Below, piece by piece: positions 39,661 to 48,814 of a DNA stretch of 64,000 nucleotides. Source of the stretch: Hominenteromicrobium mulieris (GTDB lineage Bacteria; Bacillota; Clostridia; Oscillospirales; Acutalibacteraceae); the NCBI RefSeq assembly GCF_020687165.1, contig NZ_JAJEQC010000001.1; one strand, 5' to 3'. Numbering within the stretch: position 1 is the first letter of the stretch; every line of letters starts with the position of its first letter. The notes under the pieces were generated by a model, which saw nothing but the letters and a program-made list of their open reading frames with translations, did no database searches and had not been told where the DNA came from. Made by a program: the position numbers and the translations under genes.

Positions 39661-40245
39661 TTAGTTGCCGTGCCGCAAAGCCCACACCGCGTCATTATAT
39701 GCGTCTATGGTCTCCGGCACGATGGGCGCGCGGTCTTTTGCGAGCTCCGTAATGGTGAACGCGATGCCCTCCACAATAGCTTTGTCAAGGCTTTTATACG
39801 CGGCCTTGCGCATATCCTCTACGCCGGGGTAATTGCGGTCTTTGGAGATGAAATCCGCGATAAAAATGACTTTTTCGAGTAACGTCATGTTTTTTCTGCC
39901 CGTGGTGTGGTATCGCACGGCATTGTAAACATCCTCGTCCTCAATGTGCAGAACATGCTTGATATACACCGCGCCGCTGATGGCATGCCAGAACTTTTTA
40001 GCGGAAAGTTCAACGTCTCTCATAATTATACCAAAGTCCGCGAGAATTTTCAACTGTTTCTCCGGGGGTGTATCCTTCAAAATATCGTGCAAAAGCCCTG
40101 CAAGCTCCGCTTTTTCGGTATCGGCACCGTATTTTTTTGCAAGCTTTACCGCTTCTTCCGAAACATTTAAGGAGTGTTCGAAACGTTTTTGCGTGAGCAT
40201 GGGCTTGATGATATCGATATATTGCTGTTTTTCTTTCTTATTCAT
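39661..40245 (-). CDS. yqeK: YqeK-type HD-domain Ap4A hydrolase
   Basis: 194 residues. HD superfamily: RFEHSLNVSEEAVKLA, GLLHDILKD (metal-binding HD), KFWHAISGAVYIKH and RYHTTGRKNM. Members symmetrically cleave diadenosine tetraphosphate to ADP in Firmicutes. Start at 40245 lies inside the end of nadD (8-base overlap). Next to nadD and rsfS as in most Firmicutes. Confidence 0.93.
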   Translation of the reverse strand: MNKKEKQQYIDIIKPMLTQKRFEHSLNVSEEAVKLAKKYGADTEKAELAGLLHDILKDTPPEKQLKILADFGIIMRDVELSAKKFWHAISGAVYIKHVLHIEDEDVYNAVRYHTTGRKNMTLLEKVIFIADFISKDRNYPGVEDMRKAAYKSLDKAIVEGIAFTITELAKDRAPIVPETIDAYNDAVWALRHGN

Positions 40246-40852
40246 GCGTGTAAAGCCTCTTTTTTTGGATGTATTCCGCGACGCCTGCGGGCACAAGACC
40301 GCTTATATCTTCGCCCTGCAGACTTTTTTCGCGCACCATCGTCGATGAGACAGGCAAAAACTCGATGTTCTGCACGGTAAAGCGCAGCTGCGGGAACTTT
40401 TCCTTCACTTCTTCTCCGTGTGTGACAAGCGTTTGGAAGCTATCCTTGTCACGCGGTGCGGCGCAGATCTCTGCCGCGGCGAAAATGCGCTCCGGGTGAT
40501 ACCACTTTTCGACGGTGCAGAACATGTCTTCCCCCATCAGCAAAAAGAGCGCATCGTCGGGATATTGCGCTTTCAGTTCCGTCATGGTGTCTGCCGTGTA
40601 GCTTTTGCCCGTGCGCAGCACTTCAATATCCGAGACTGTGACGGGACATTCGGCGATGTCTGCCGCCGCAAGCCTGCACATTTCAATGCGGTCTGCCCCG
40701 CTTGCAAGCTGATGTGTCGCTTTGTGCGGCGGCGTGCCCGTCGGAATCAAAATCACGCGGTCAAGCGACAGACGCTTAATAAACTCCCGCACAAGGTGCA
40801 CATGCGCCGTGTGGATGGGATTGAACGTGCCGCCGTAAATGCCGATGCGCAT
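40238..40852 (-). CDS. nadD: Nicotinate-nucleotide adenylyltransferase
   Basis: 204 residues. Nucleotidyltransferase motif GIYGGTFNPIHTAHVHLVRE with the T/HxGH-like active site, GTPPHKA, and the C-terminal VSSTMVREK. Forms deamido-NAD from NaMN and ATP. Three bases from yhbY and overlapping yqeK, so it is part of the same unit. Confidence 0.95.
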   Translation of the reverse strand: MRIGIYGGTFNPIHTAHVHLVREFIKRLSLDRVILIPTGTPPHKATHQLASGADRIEMCRLAAADIAECPVTVSDIEVLRTGKSYTADTMTELKAQYPDDALFLLMGEDMFCTVEKWYHPERIFAAAEICAAPRDKDSFQTLVTHGEEVKEKFPQLRFTVQNIEFLPVSSTMVREKSLQGEDISGLVPAGVAEYIQKKRLYTHE

Positions 40853-40855
40853 GGC

Positions 40856-41161
40856 TTATGCCTTTTTCGCACGCGGCAGGACGATCTTCGGATCCTTTTC
40901 GTTGCGTTTATAAAGCGCAAATTTGGAACCGATGACCTGCACGACTTCGCTTTCCGTCTGCTCTGCGAGCGCTTCTGCGGCTTCACGCGGAGAGACCGGC
41001 GCAGTCTCCAACACTTTGCCCTTGATGAGTTCACGCTTAAAAATAGCGTCTGCGGCCTGCTTTACGACATCTCCATCGATGCCGCCCTTGCCAATCATCA
41101 AAATGGTGTCTTCATTTACGGCGAGCGAGCGGAGATACGCTCTTTGTTTACTGGTCAGCAT
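40856..41161 (-). CDS. yhbY: YhbY-type RNA-binding protein (CRM domain)
   Basis: 101 residues. A single CRM domain: LTSKQRAYLRSLA, IGKGGIDGDVVKQA (GxxG loop) and AEALAEQTESEVVQVIGSKFALYK. Associates with pre-50S particles. Tightly packed between rdgB and nadD (3-base gaps). Confidence 0.95.
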   Translation of the reverse strand: MLTSKQRAYLRSLAVNEDTILMIGKGGIDGDVVKQAADAIFKRELIKGKVLETAPVSPREAAEALAEQTESEVVQVIGSKFALYKRNEKDPKIVLPRAKKA

Positions 41162-41164
41162 AAT

Positions 41165-41755
41165 TTATCCCTCTTTGTCTTTCAAGTAGTTTTCAAGTTT
41201 TTCTGCGAAAATACGCAAGGATTTCCCTCGGTGGCTCACGGCATCCTTTTCTTCTGCTGTCGCTTCGCCGAACGTCTTGCCCGCGCAGCCTTCTTCGGTG
41301 CAGATGAAAATGGGGTCATAACCGAAACCGCTTTCACCGCGGCATTCCTCTGCGATGCGCCCGTAGCAGTAGCCCTCAGCTTCAAGTACGTCGCCGTTCG
41401 GGAATACACAGCAGATGGCGCTTGTAAAGTGTGCGCCGCGCTTTTCTTCCGGCACGCCCTTGAGCTTTTTGAGTACCGTTGCCTTACGCTTGCCCGGCTC
41501 GGCATACCGTGCGGAATACACGCCCGGCTCGCCGTTTAAATAATCGATCGATAAGCCGGAATCGTCCGCGACGCACGGCAGGCCCGTTTCGTCACACGCG
41601 GATTTCGCCTTGATATACGCGTTTTCACGGAACGTGGTGCCGGTCTCTTCCGCCTCGGTCAGCTCGGTCGTCTGCACGGTGATGCCAAGCGGCGCCAAAA
41701 TGCGGCCGAATTCTTCTATTTTATGCGCATTATGCGTTGCAATGATCATGTTCAT
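41165..41755 (-). CDS. rdgB: XTP/dITP diphosphatase (RdgB/HAM1)
   Basis: 196 residues. IIATHNAHKIEEF at the N-terminus, ADDSGLSIDYLNGEPGVYSARYA, SGFGYDPIF and SHRGKSLR are the nucleotide-binding and catalytic blocks. Removes deaminated purine nucleotides (ITP, XTP) from the pool. Three bases after the phosphodiesterase gene stop, same unit. Confidence 0.96.
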   Translation of the reverse strand: MNMIIATHNAHKIEEFGRILAPLGITVQTTELTEAEETGTTFRENAYIKAKSACDETGLPCVADDSGLSIDYLNGEPGVYSARYAEPGKRKATVLKKLKGVPEEKRGAHFTSAICCVFPNGDVLEAEGYCYGRIAEECRGESGFGYDPIFICTEEGCAGKTFGEATAEEKDAVSHRGKSLRIFAEKLENYLKDKEG

Positions 41756-41758
41756 ACG

Positions 41759-42598
41759 TTATCCCTCCAAAATTCCGAAATCGCGTGCGGCTTGCTGCCA
41801 ATGCTCTAAAAGTACGGGGCCGCCCGCTGCAAGCTCTTCTGCGCGCTGCACGCAGAAAAGCGAATAATTTTTGCCGGTGTAAAGCTGTTTTAAAATCGCA
41901 TGCCCCCACACGCCCGCGCGGGTCAGCAGTCCGCTTTCGCGGATTTCCAGTGCTGCGGCGTCAATGTCATACGGCACTTCGAGCAGCGTTTCGTTCCATG
42001 TGTTTCCGTCGGAATCGAGCAGCGCCATTTTCGCCGTGACGGTTTGCGTACACTGCACGCCGACCGCACCGGGGTTCACGTACAGCTTGCCCATTGTGTG
42101 CGCGCTGCACGGCTGATGCGTGTGGCCGCTTAAAAGCACGCGCTCGTCGATTTTTAAAAGCCAGCTTTCTATCTTATAGGAGAACGGGCGCAGCGTGTCG
42201 CGCGTTTTTTCCGGTGAGCCGTGGCAAATGCGTATGGGACACTTGCCGTTTGGATCAATTGTCTGCATAAACGGCAATACGGAGATGAACTCGAGATCCT
42301 CCGCCGTTAGCCCCTCGTAGGTGTATAGAAGGGAGCCTGTTGTAGTGCCGTTTGCCCAATCGCTGCCGAAGTTGTGGTGGTTCAGCACATATTCTTCGCG
42401 GTTGCCGCGCACGAACCAGCAGGGCATTTCCTGCTTTGCGCGGTATATTAGCTTCATAGTCTCGTGCGGGTTTGCACAGTCCGAAATATAATCGCCGAGG
42501 AAAATGTACCCATCCGCTTTTTGCTTTTCCGCTTCCTTCAGGCAAGCTTTCAGCGCATGGTGGTTGCTGTGTACATCGGAAAAAACGGCGAGCCTCAT
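41759..42598 (-). CDS. Calcineurin-like phosphodiesterase (YfcE/MJ0936-type)
   Basis: 279 residues. Metal-binding blocks FSDVHSNHHAL, FLGDYISD, VRGNREE and LSGHTHQP of the metallophosphoesterase fold. About 100 residues longer than minimal YfcE, with an added C-terminal helical region (about 185-279). Substrate unknown; family members act on cyclic nucleotides or phosphodiesters. Its ATG overlaps the ftsY stop (ATGA). Confidence 0.9.
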   Translation of the reverse strand: MRLAVFSDVHSNHHALKACLKEAEKQKADGYIFLGDYISDCANPHETMKLIYRAKQEMPCWFVRGNREEYVLNHHNFGSDWANGTTTGSLLYTYEGLTAEDLEFISVLPFMQTIDPNGKCPIRICHGSPEKTRDTLRPFSYKIESWLLKIDERVLLSGHTHQPCSAHTMGKLYVNPGAVGVQCTQTVTAKMALLDSDGNTWNETLLEVPYDIDAAALEIRESGLLTRAGVWGHAILKQLYTGKNYSLFCVQRAEELAAGGPVLLEHWQQAARDFGILEG

Positions 42599-43515
42599 GC
42601 TTCCGGTCTCCGCTCGAACAGCGCGCGGGCGAAATCCTCCGCGTCAAACGGCTGCAGATCGTCCACCTGCTCGCCGACGCCGATGAACTTCACCGGCAAA
42701 CCGAGATCCCGGTGGATTGCCAACACAACGCCGCCCTTTGCGGTGCCGTCGAGCTTTGTGAGCACGATACCCGTGAGTCCTGCGGCTTCTTTGAATTCAC
42801 GCGCCTGATTGACGGCGTTCTGCCCCGTTGTGGCATCGAGCACAAGCAAAACTTCTTTGCTGCAGCCCGGCAGACCCTTATCGATGATGCGCGAAATTTT
42901 GGAAAGCTCGTCCATCAGGTTTTTCTTATTGTGCAGGCGTCCGGCCGTATCACAGATGACCACATCGGCGTGACGTGCCTTCGCCGCGGAGATTGTATCG
43001 TACACGACGGCGGCGGGGTCTGCGCCCTCTGCATGCTTGATGATCGGCACGTCTGCGCGCTCTGCCCAGACTTCAAGCTGCTCAATGGCCGCCGCGCGGA
43101 ACGTATCCGCCGCGCCCAAAATTACCGATTTGCCCTCTTTTTTAAGGCGGGAAGCCAGCTTGCCGATGGTCGTCGTTTTGCCGACGCCGTTCACGCCGAT
43201 GACAAGGATGACGGATGGCTGCGTATCGAGATGCAACTCGTTGTCGCCGCTGACCATCTCCGTGACGACCTCCTGCAAAAGCGTCATAATCTCGTTCGGG
43301 TCTGTGATGCCGCGCTCTTTCACGCGTGCGCGGAGCGTATCGCAGATTTCGGTCGCGGTGTTCATGCCGACGTCCGCCATGACAAGCAGCTCTTCAAGCT
43401 CCTCAAACAGCTCCTCATCGATCTTTGTGAACGCGTGGAGCATGCTGCTAATCTGCCCGGTGATGCTGTCTCTTGTTTTTTTTAGTCCCGCTTTGATCTT
43501 ATCAAAAAAGCCCAT
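42595..43515 (-). CDS. ftsY: Signal recognition particle receptor FtsY
   Basis: 306 residues. N-domain helices, then SRP GTPase: GVNGVGKTTTIGKLA (G1), DTFRAAAIEQL, DTAGRLHNKKNLM (G3), TKLDGTAKGG (G4) and the end FIGVGEQVDDLQPFD. Short form without the acidic A-domain of enterics, normal for Firmicutes. Docks ribosome-SRP complexes at the membrane. Follows smc by 21 bases. Confidence 0.97.
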   Translation of the reverse strand: MGFFDKIKAGLKKTRDSITGQISSMLHAFTKIDEELFEELEELLVMADVGMNTATEICDTLRARVKERGITDPNEIMTLLQEVVTEMVSGDNELHLDTQPSVILVIGVNGVGKTTTIGKLASRLKKEGKSVILGAADTFRAAAIEQLEVWAERADVPIIKHAEGADPAAVVYDTISAAKARHADVVICDTAGRLHNKKNLMDELSKISRIIDKGLPGCSKEVLLVLDATTGQNAVNQAREFKEAAGLTGIVLTKLDGTAKGGVVLAIHRDLGLPVKFIGVGEQVDDLQPFDAEDFARALFERRPEA

Positions 43516-43536
43516 TCAGGCACCTCTTTTCCGAAT

Positions 43537-46500
43537 TTATGTTGTTATACCCAGTTTTTCCTGCGCTTCGTGTGCGTGCAGTGCCAAGAGTTTCGAAATG
43601 CCCTGGTCCTGCATCGTCACGCCGTAGAGCATATCAGCTTCTTCCATCGTGCCGCGGCGGTGCGTGATGACGATGAACTGTGTCTTTTGGTTCATGCGGC
43701 GCAGGTAATTTGCAAAGCGCACGACATTTACGTCATCCAGTGCAGCTTCGATCTCGTCGAGCATACAGAACGACGGTGGATTTACGCGCATGATTGCAAA
43801 GTAAAGCGAAATTGCCACAAGCGCCTTTTCGCCGCCGGAAAGCAGCTCGATGTGCGAGACGATCTTGCCCGGCGGGTGCACGCGGATATCGATGCCGGAA
43901 TGCAGTACATCGCCGCTGTCCGTAAAGCAAAGCTCTGCCGATCCGCCGCCGAATAACTCCTGAAAAATCCGGCTGAAATTCTGATTGATGACGGAAAAGC
44001 GCTCTGCAAACTGCGTCTGCATCTGCTTTGTCAAGTTGTCGATGAGCTTTAACAGCTCGGCGCGGGAGCGCTGCACGTCGTCCGTTTGCATTTTGAGGAA
44101 ATTGTAGCGCTCCGAAACCTCTTTGTATTCCACAACAGCCGCCACGTTGACGGAGCCGAGCGCTTTGATGCTGTTTTTAAGTTCGGACAACCGCCTTTGC
44201 GCCGTGGGCACATCTTCAATCGTGATGTTCATTTCCTCGGCTTCGCGGCGGGTGAGCTCGTATTCTTCCCACAGCTTTTTGAGGATAGCGTCGTATTCAC
44301 CGCTCTGGTTTTCACGGCGTTCGCGCAGACGGGCAAGTTCAAGGCCAATCGTCTCGCGGCGCGAGGAAGCTTCGCGTTCCTTTTGGCGCAACTCGCTCGT
44401 CTGTTGCTCGAGTACCGTGCGCTTTGCGGCGATGGCGCTGACCGATTGCCGTTTTTCCTTTGCGGTCTCACGCAGATTAGCAGATTCAATTTTTCGGTTT
44501 TCAATATCCGCTTCGCGCGCTTTGATCTTCTCGAAGCTTTCCGCAAGTTCTTGATTTAAACTTTCTATACGTGCAGCGCGTTCGGACTGCTGTGCTTTCA
44601 GCGTTTGCACAGCATTTTCAAGCGATTCTTTGTCTTTTTCGATGGCGAGCCCCGCAAAACGGATTTCCTGCAAATGCTGCAAGGTCTCATCACAACGATG
44701 CATTGCGTCCTCGCGGTCGCCGACCATGGATTCCATTTTGCTTCTGGCTGCCTGAATTTTGTCTTCTGTTTCTTCTGTTTTCTGCTGGGCGCTGTCTGCG
44801 GTCTGCACAAAACCGCTCAGACGCCTTGCGGCACTTTCTTTTTCGTCGCGCAGAGAAGCAAGGTTCGCGGTTTCCGTCTCCACGTCGCGTGCGGCACGGG
44901 CCGCTTCCGCTTTGAAGCGGATCTCATCTTCCCTGTGCTGCGCCAGCACGGCCTTGGCGTTTTCAAGCTCCGCCATGGCCTGCAGCACTTCCTGCTGTGT
45001 AGCCTTGTGGCGCTCCAGTGTTTCATTTGCAGCCTGCGCCAGCATTTGTGCGTCTGCGCGAATGCGTGCAATCTCCGCCGAGCGGCTCAAAAGGCCGGAG
45101 TTGCGCGCCGCGGAACCGCCGGTGAACGAACCGCCCGCATTGACAATCTGCCCGTCCAAGCTGACGACACGGTAGCGGAACCGAATACGCCGTGCAATCT
45201 CCGCCGCGCGGTCAAGGTCTTCTGCAACAATAGTGCGGCCGAGCAGAGAATCGCGGATGCCGGCGTACTGCTCATCACAGTGGCAGAGTGTTGAAGCCAC
45301 GCCCACAAAGCCGGGCATATTCTGCACATCGCGCGCATCGATAACCGTACCGCGCACCGTGGTCAGCGGCAGGAATGTCGCACGGCCGGAATCGCGCTGT
45401 TTCAATAAGCGAATAGCCGCTTTCGCCGCATCTTCGGAATCAACGACGACGTTCTGCATGGCGGCGCCGAGCGCGGTCTCCAGTGCCACGGCGTATTCGC
45501 GCGGGACTTTTAAAAGCCGTGTAACAGGTCCATGGATACCACGCAGATTGCCGCGCGTGCTCTCGCGCATGACAGTTTTAACGCTCTGCGTGAAGCCTTC
45601 AAGATTGCGTTCAAGGTCTTCCAACAGTCCAGCGCGGCGCTCTTTTTCTTTGGCGTCGAGCATCTGGCGGTCGGCTTCGGCTTTCACAGCTTCGGCGCGT
45701 TTTCTGCGCTGTTGCACACGCATTTCATGCCCCTGCACAGTGTTTTCAGCGTTTTGAATGTACTCCGCCGTATCGTGCAGCATGGCGTCAAGCTCCTCGC
45801 ACTCCGTGTGAAGCGCTGCGAGGCGTTCTTCGCTTTCGGTGATCGCAGCATCCACTGTTTCGGCGCGGGCGCGAATCTCCTGCATGGAGGATTCCGCCGA
45901 GGACTGCTGCACGCGCATTTCGGAAAGTGCGGCGTTCAGTGACACAAGTTCAGCCGAAACGGCGTCGATCTCACGCGTGGTGCTGTCCGTGCCGGCACGC
46001 AGCTCCTCGAGTTGTGCGGTAAAGGCAACGAAATCGGCATGGTTCTGCGCAGCTTCCGCTTCCTTTGCTTTTACCGCCTGTTCTTTTTCTTGAATATCCG
46101 CTTCAAGCGTTTGTCCGGTCAGCGCGGCGCTTTCAATCTCGCCATTTAATCTGCGGATGGTCTGCTGTTCGTGCAGAATATCATTTTCAAGCACCGAAAC
46201 TTCTCCCTCTTTACGGGTGGCGAGTTCATCGGCTTCGGAAGCCTTCAAACGTGCTTCTTCCATCTGTGCGGTGCAGCCGTTCGTTTCCGTGAAATTCTGC
46301 TCGATTTGCGCGGAAAGCACATTGAGCTCACTTTCGGCTTCCTCGTAGCTGTTCTGCGTGGAGGCAATCTTTTCCTCCACCTCGCGCACGATCTTGCCGG
46401 AGCGCTCCAGCGTTTCAAGCCACAAACCGATCTCCAGTTCCTTTTTCTCGCTGTCGAGTGCAATAAACTTTTCGGCTTTCTCCGCCTGCTCGCGTAAAGG

Positions 46501-47109
46501 GCCCACGCGTTCTTCGAGTTCGTTTAAAATATCGTGCAGGCGAATGAGGTTTTCTTCGGCTTTTTCCAAGCGGCGTTCGGCTTCCTCTTTGCGGTAGCGA
46601 AAGCGCGAAATGCCGGCGGCTTCTTCAAAAATCTCGCGGCGGTCTTCGCTTTTTGCGGAGACGATGCTATCGATCTTGCCCTGCCCGATGATGGAATAGC
46701 CGTCGCGGCCGAGGCCGGTATCCATGAACAGCTCATGCACGTCGCGCAGACGTACGAGCGTTTTGTTAATGCGGTATTCACTTTCGCCGGAGCGGTAAAA
46801 ACGACGCGTAACGGAAACGGTGTCGCCGTCGTAATTCAACTCGCGGTCGGTGTTATCCATGGTGACGGTCACTTCGCAAAAGCCCTGCGCTTTGCGCTGC
46901 GGCGTGCCGCTGAAAATGATGTCCTCCATTTTGGAGCAGCGCAGTGCGCGGGTAGACTGCTCGCCGAGTACCCAACGCATGGCATCGCTGATGTTGCTCT
47001 TGCCGCTGCCGTTTGGACCGACGACCGCCGTGATGCCGTTTTCAAATTTTAAAGTCGTTTTATCGGGAAAGGTTTTGAAGCCCTGCAGCTCCAGAGATTT
47101 TAAAAGCAT
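43537..47109 (-). CDS. smc: Chromosome segregation ATPase SMC
   Basis: 1190 residues. Walker A GPNGSGKSNISDAMRWVL (about 32-49), long coiled coil, hinge near 510-670 with GFVGVAS and GGSFTGGSA, second coiled coil, signature LLSGGEKALVAISLYFA and Walker B MLDEIEAALDD at the C-terminus. Forms the SMC-ScpAB complex that organises the nucleoid. Full length, ends HEAQEKLGITT. Start is 12 bases after the radical SAM gene stop. Confidence 0.98.
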   Translation of the reverse strand: MLLKSLELQGFKTFPDKTTLKFENGITAVVGPNGSGKSNISDAMRWVLGEQSTRALRCSKMEDIIFSGTPQRKAQGFCEVTVTMDNTDRELNYDGDTVSVTRRFYRSGESEYRINKTLVRLRDVHELFMDTGLGRDGYSIIGQGKIDSIVSAKSEDRREIFEEAAGISRFRYRKEEAERRLEKAEENLIRLHDILNELEERVGPLREQAEKAEKFIALDSEKKELEIGLWLETLERSGKIVREVEEKIASTQNSYEEAESELNVLSAQIEQNFTETNGCTAQMEEARLKASEADELATRKEGEVSVLENDILHEQQTIRRLNGEIESAALTGQTLEADIQEKEQAVKAKEAEAAQNHADFVAFTAQLEELRAGTDSTTREIDAVSAELVSLNAALSEMRVQQSSAESSMQEIRARAETVDAAITESEERLAALHTECEELDAMLHDTAEYIQNAENTVQGHEMRVQQRRKRAEAVKAEADRQMLDAKEKERRAGLLEDLERNLEGFTQSVKTVMRESTRGNLRGIHGPVTRLLKVPREYAVALETALGAAMQNVVVDSEDAAKAAIRLLKQRDSGRATFLPLTTVRGTVIDARDVQNMPGFVGVASTLCHCDEQYAGIRDSLLGRTIVAEDLDRAAEIARRIRFRYRVVSLDGQIVNAGGSFTGGSAARNSGLLSRSAEIARIRADAQMLAQAANETLERHKATQQEVLQAMAELENAKAVLAQHREDEIRFKAEAARAARDVETETANLASLRDEKESAARRLSGFVQTADSAQQKTEETEDKIQAARSKMESMVGDREDAMHRCDETLQHLQEIRFAGLAIEKDKESLENAVQTLKAQQSERAARIESLNQELAESFEKIKAREADIENRKIESANLRETAKEKRQSVSAIAAKRTVLEQQTSELRQKEREASSRRETIGLELARLRERRENQSGEYDAILKKLWEEYELTRREAEEMNITIEDVPTAQRRLSELKNSIKALGSVNVAAVVEYKEVSERYNFLKMQTDDVQRSRAELLKLIDNLTKQMQTQFAERFSVINQNFSRIFQELFGGGSAELCFTDSGDVLHSGIDIRVHPPGKIVSHIELLSGGEKALVAISLYFAIMRVNPPSFCMLDEIEAALDDVNVVRFANYLRRMNQKTQFIVITHRRGTMEEADMLYGVTMQDQGISKLLALHAHEAQEKLGITT

Positions 47110-47121
47110 CTGTTTACCTGC

Positions 47122-48111
47122 CTATCGTAGCCTGTATGTGCCGCCGGAAAGCGAAGCATCCGGGCGGATGTGCACGGTGTAGCCGTGCTTAGAGAAATGC
47201 TGCAAATTTTCTTTTTTCTGTCCGAGCGCAACGGAAAGCATGCGCGGGTCAACATCGATCGTAACTTCCGAATCGTTTCGGGCTTGAAGCGCTTTAAGGA
47301 CGTTTTCTCGGAAGATCGCGCTGCGGCACAGCTCCATAAAAGCGGGGTGAAACGGTCCCGCGACACGGTTTTCCAGTTCTTCGCTGGCGTGCAGCCCCAC
47401 ACGGATGAGCTTTACGCCGCGCTGCTCAATCATCGGGATGAGCTTTGCACAGAGTGAAACGGCATCCTCTAAGGTCTGCGGTGTGTATTTTCCTGCGCGG
47501 TACAAATCGCACAGTGGTGTGTTTTCTAAGACGATCGTAGGGTAAATGCGCATGGTGTTCGGCTTTAGAGCCAACAGCCTTTCGACAGTCTTCATCGCCT
47601 TTGCGTCACTGTCGCCGGGCAGCCCGGTCATCATCTGCAAGCCGAGCTCAAAGCCGTATGCGCGAATTAACCGCGCAGTGTTTTCCACATCCTTTGCGGT
47701 ATGCCCCCGACGATTGAGCAGCAACACTTCGCCATCCATCGACTGCGCACCGAGCTCGATTGCCGTTACGCCGTATTGCTTTAATACGGTCAGACGTTCA
47801 TCATCAATGGCATCCGGCCGCGTAGAGCAGCGGATACCGGCAAAGCCGTATGTTTCGCATGCTGCGTGCGCTATTTTTAAAAGCGCCAAACGGTAATCGG
47901 GGTCGATTGCCGTGAAGCTGCCGCCGAAAAATGCGATCTCGGCGTTCTGCACGCGCTCCCCCATTTGCTTTGCTGCGCTTTGCAGCAGCGCCGCCACTTC
48001 TTCAGGCTGCGGCTGATGATTTTCACCTGTAATGCGGTTCTGATTACAGAAGCTGCATTGCTGCGGGCAGCCGTTGTGCGGAATAAAAATTGAGATATTC
48101 GCGTGCTTAAT
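47122..48111 (-). CDS. Elp3-like radical SAM protein, apparently starting with ATT
   Basis: 329 residues if started at 48111. The 4Fe-4S motif NGCPQQCSFCNQ (C15, C19, C22) is followed by EIAFFGGSFTAID and ELGAQSMDGEVLLLNRRGH, typical of the Elp3/YhcC-like radical SAM group often found between rnc and smc in Clostridia; exact reaction unknown. The cluster motif lies upstream of the first GTG (47997), which would remove it. In the needed frame the only codons between the in-frame TGA and the motif are TGG GCT ATT AAG CAC GCG; homologues begin MKH, exactly where ATT AAG CAC is. A GGAG lies ten bases before the ATT, and it overlaps the rnc stop. Confidence 0.85.
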   Translation of the reverse strand: MKHANISIFIPHNGCPQQCSFCNQNRITGENHQPQPEEVAALLQSAAKQMGERVQNAEIAFFGGSFTAIDPDYRLALLKIAHAACETYGFAGIRCSTRPDAIDDERLTVLKQYGVTAIELGAQSMDGEVLLLNRRGHTAKDVENTARLIRAYGFELGLQMMTGLPGDSDAKAMKTVERLLALKPNTMRIYPTIVLENTPLCDLYRAGKYTPQTLEDAVSLCAKLIPMIEQRGVKLIRVGLHASEELENRVAGPFHPAFMELCRSAIFRENVLKALQARNDSEVTIDVDPRMLSVALGQKKENLQHFSKHGYTVHIRPDASLSGGTYRLR

Positions 48112-48793
48112 AGCCCATCAGCTCCAGTGCTTCGCGTGCCGCCTGCTGTTCGGCTTCCTTCTTGCTGCGTCCGCCGCCCTTGCCGATGACATTGCTGTTG
48201 AGGTGCACCTCTACGGTGAAGTGCTTGTCATGGTCGGGGCCATGTTCGCCGGTGAGGACGTATTCGAGCCGTTCACCGGGGTTCTGCTGAATGATCTCCT
48301 GCAGCATCGTCTTGTGGTCTTTAAACGGGCGTTCGCCTGCAGACTGCGCCGCCGGTTCAATGTAGTGCAGTACAAAGCGCTTGGCCTCCTCCAAGCTGCC
48401 GGAGTCGAGATAGATCGCCGCCGTAATGGATTCGAACACGTCCGCTAAGATGCTTGGGCGTTCTCTGCCGCCGCTGTGCTGCTCGCCGTGGCTGAGACGC
48501 AGCAGCTCGCCTGCGCCGAAGCTGCGTGTAAAACCGCAGAGCGATTTTTCGCATACAAGCGCCGCACGCTTCTTTGTCAGCTTGCCTTCGGGAATATCCG
48601 GGAACGCTTTGCACAGGTATTCCGCCGTGACAAACCCCAAAATGGAATCGCCGAGGAATTCCAGTCGCTCATAGCTCTGGTCGCCGCCGCGGCTCTCGTT
48701 TGCGTAGGAGGAGTGCGTCAGCGCTGTGATGAGCAGATTGCGGTTCTTAAATCTATATCCGATCTTTTTTTCAAATTCATCCAATGATCTCAT
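48107..48793 (-). CDS. rnc: Ribonuclease III
   Basis: 228 residues. RNase III signature ERLEFLGDSILGFVTAEYL, second acidic site LADVFESITAAIYLD, and C-terminal double-stranded RNA-binding domain (GKGGGRSKKEAEQQAA). Processes rRNA precursors and double-stranded RNAs. Stop overlaps the start of the radical SAM gene. 21 bases after plsX; no acpP lies between them. Confidence 0.97.
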   Translation of the reverse strand: MRSLDEFEKKIGYRFKNRNLLITALTHSSYANESRGGDQSYERLEFLGDSILGFVTAEYLCKAFPDIPEGKLTKKRAALVCEKSLCGFTRSFGAGELLRLSHGEQHSGGRERPSILADVFESITAAIYLDSGSLEEAKRFVLHYIEPAAQSAGERPFKDHKTMLQEIIQQNPGERLEYVLTGEHGPDHDKHFTVEVHLNSNVIGKGGGRSKKEAEQQAAREALELMGY

Positions 48794-48814
48794 AGTTATA
48801 CCTTTGCTGTCTTG

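Noticed and set aside
47122..47997. Radical SAM gene starting at the GTG at 47997
   Set aside because: This would delete the CxxxCxxC cluster motif that is intact in the same frame just upstream.
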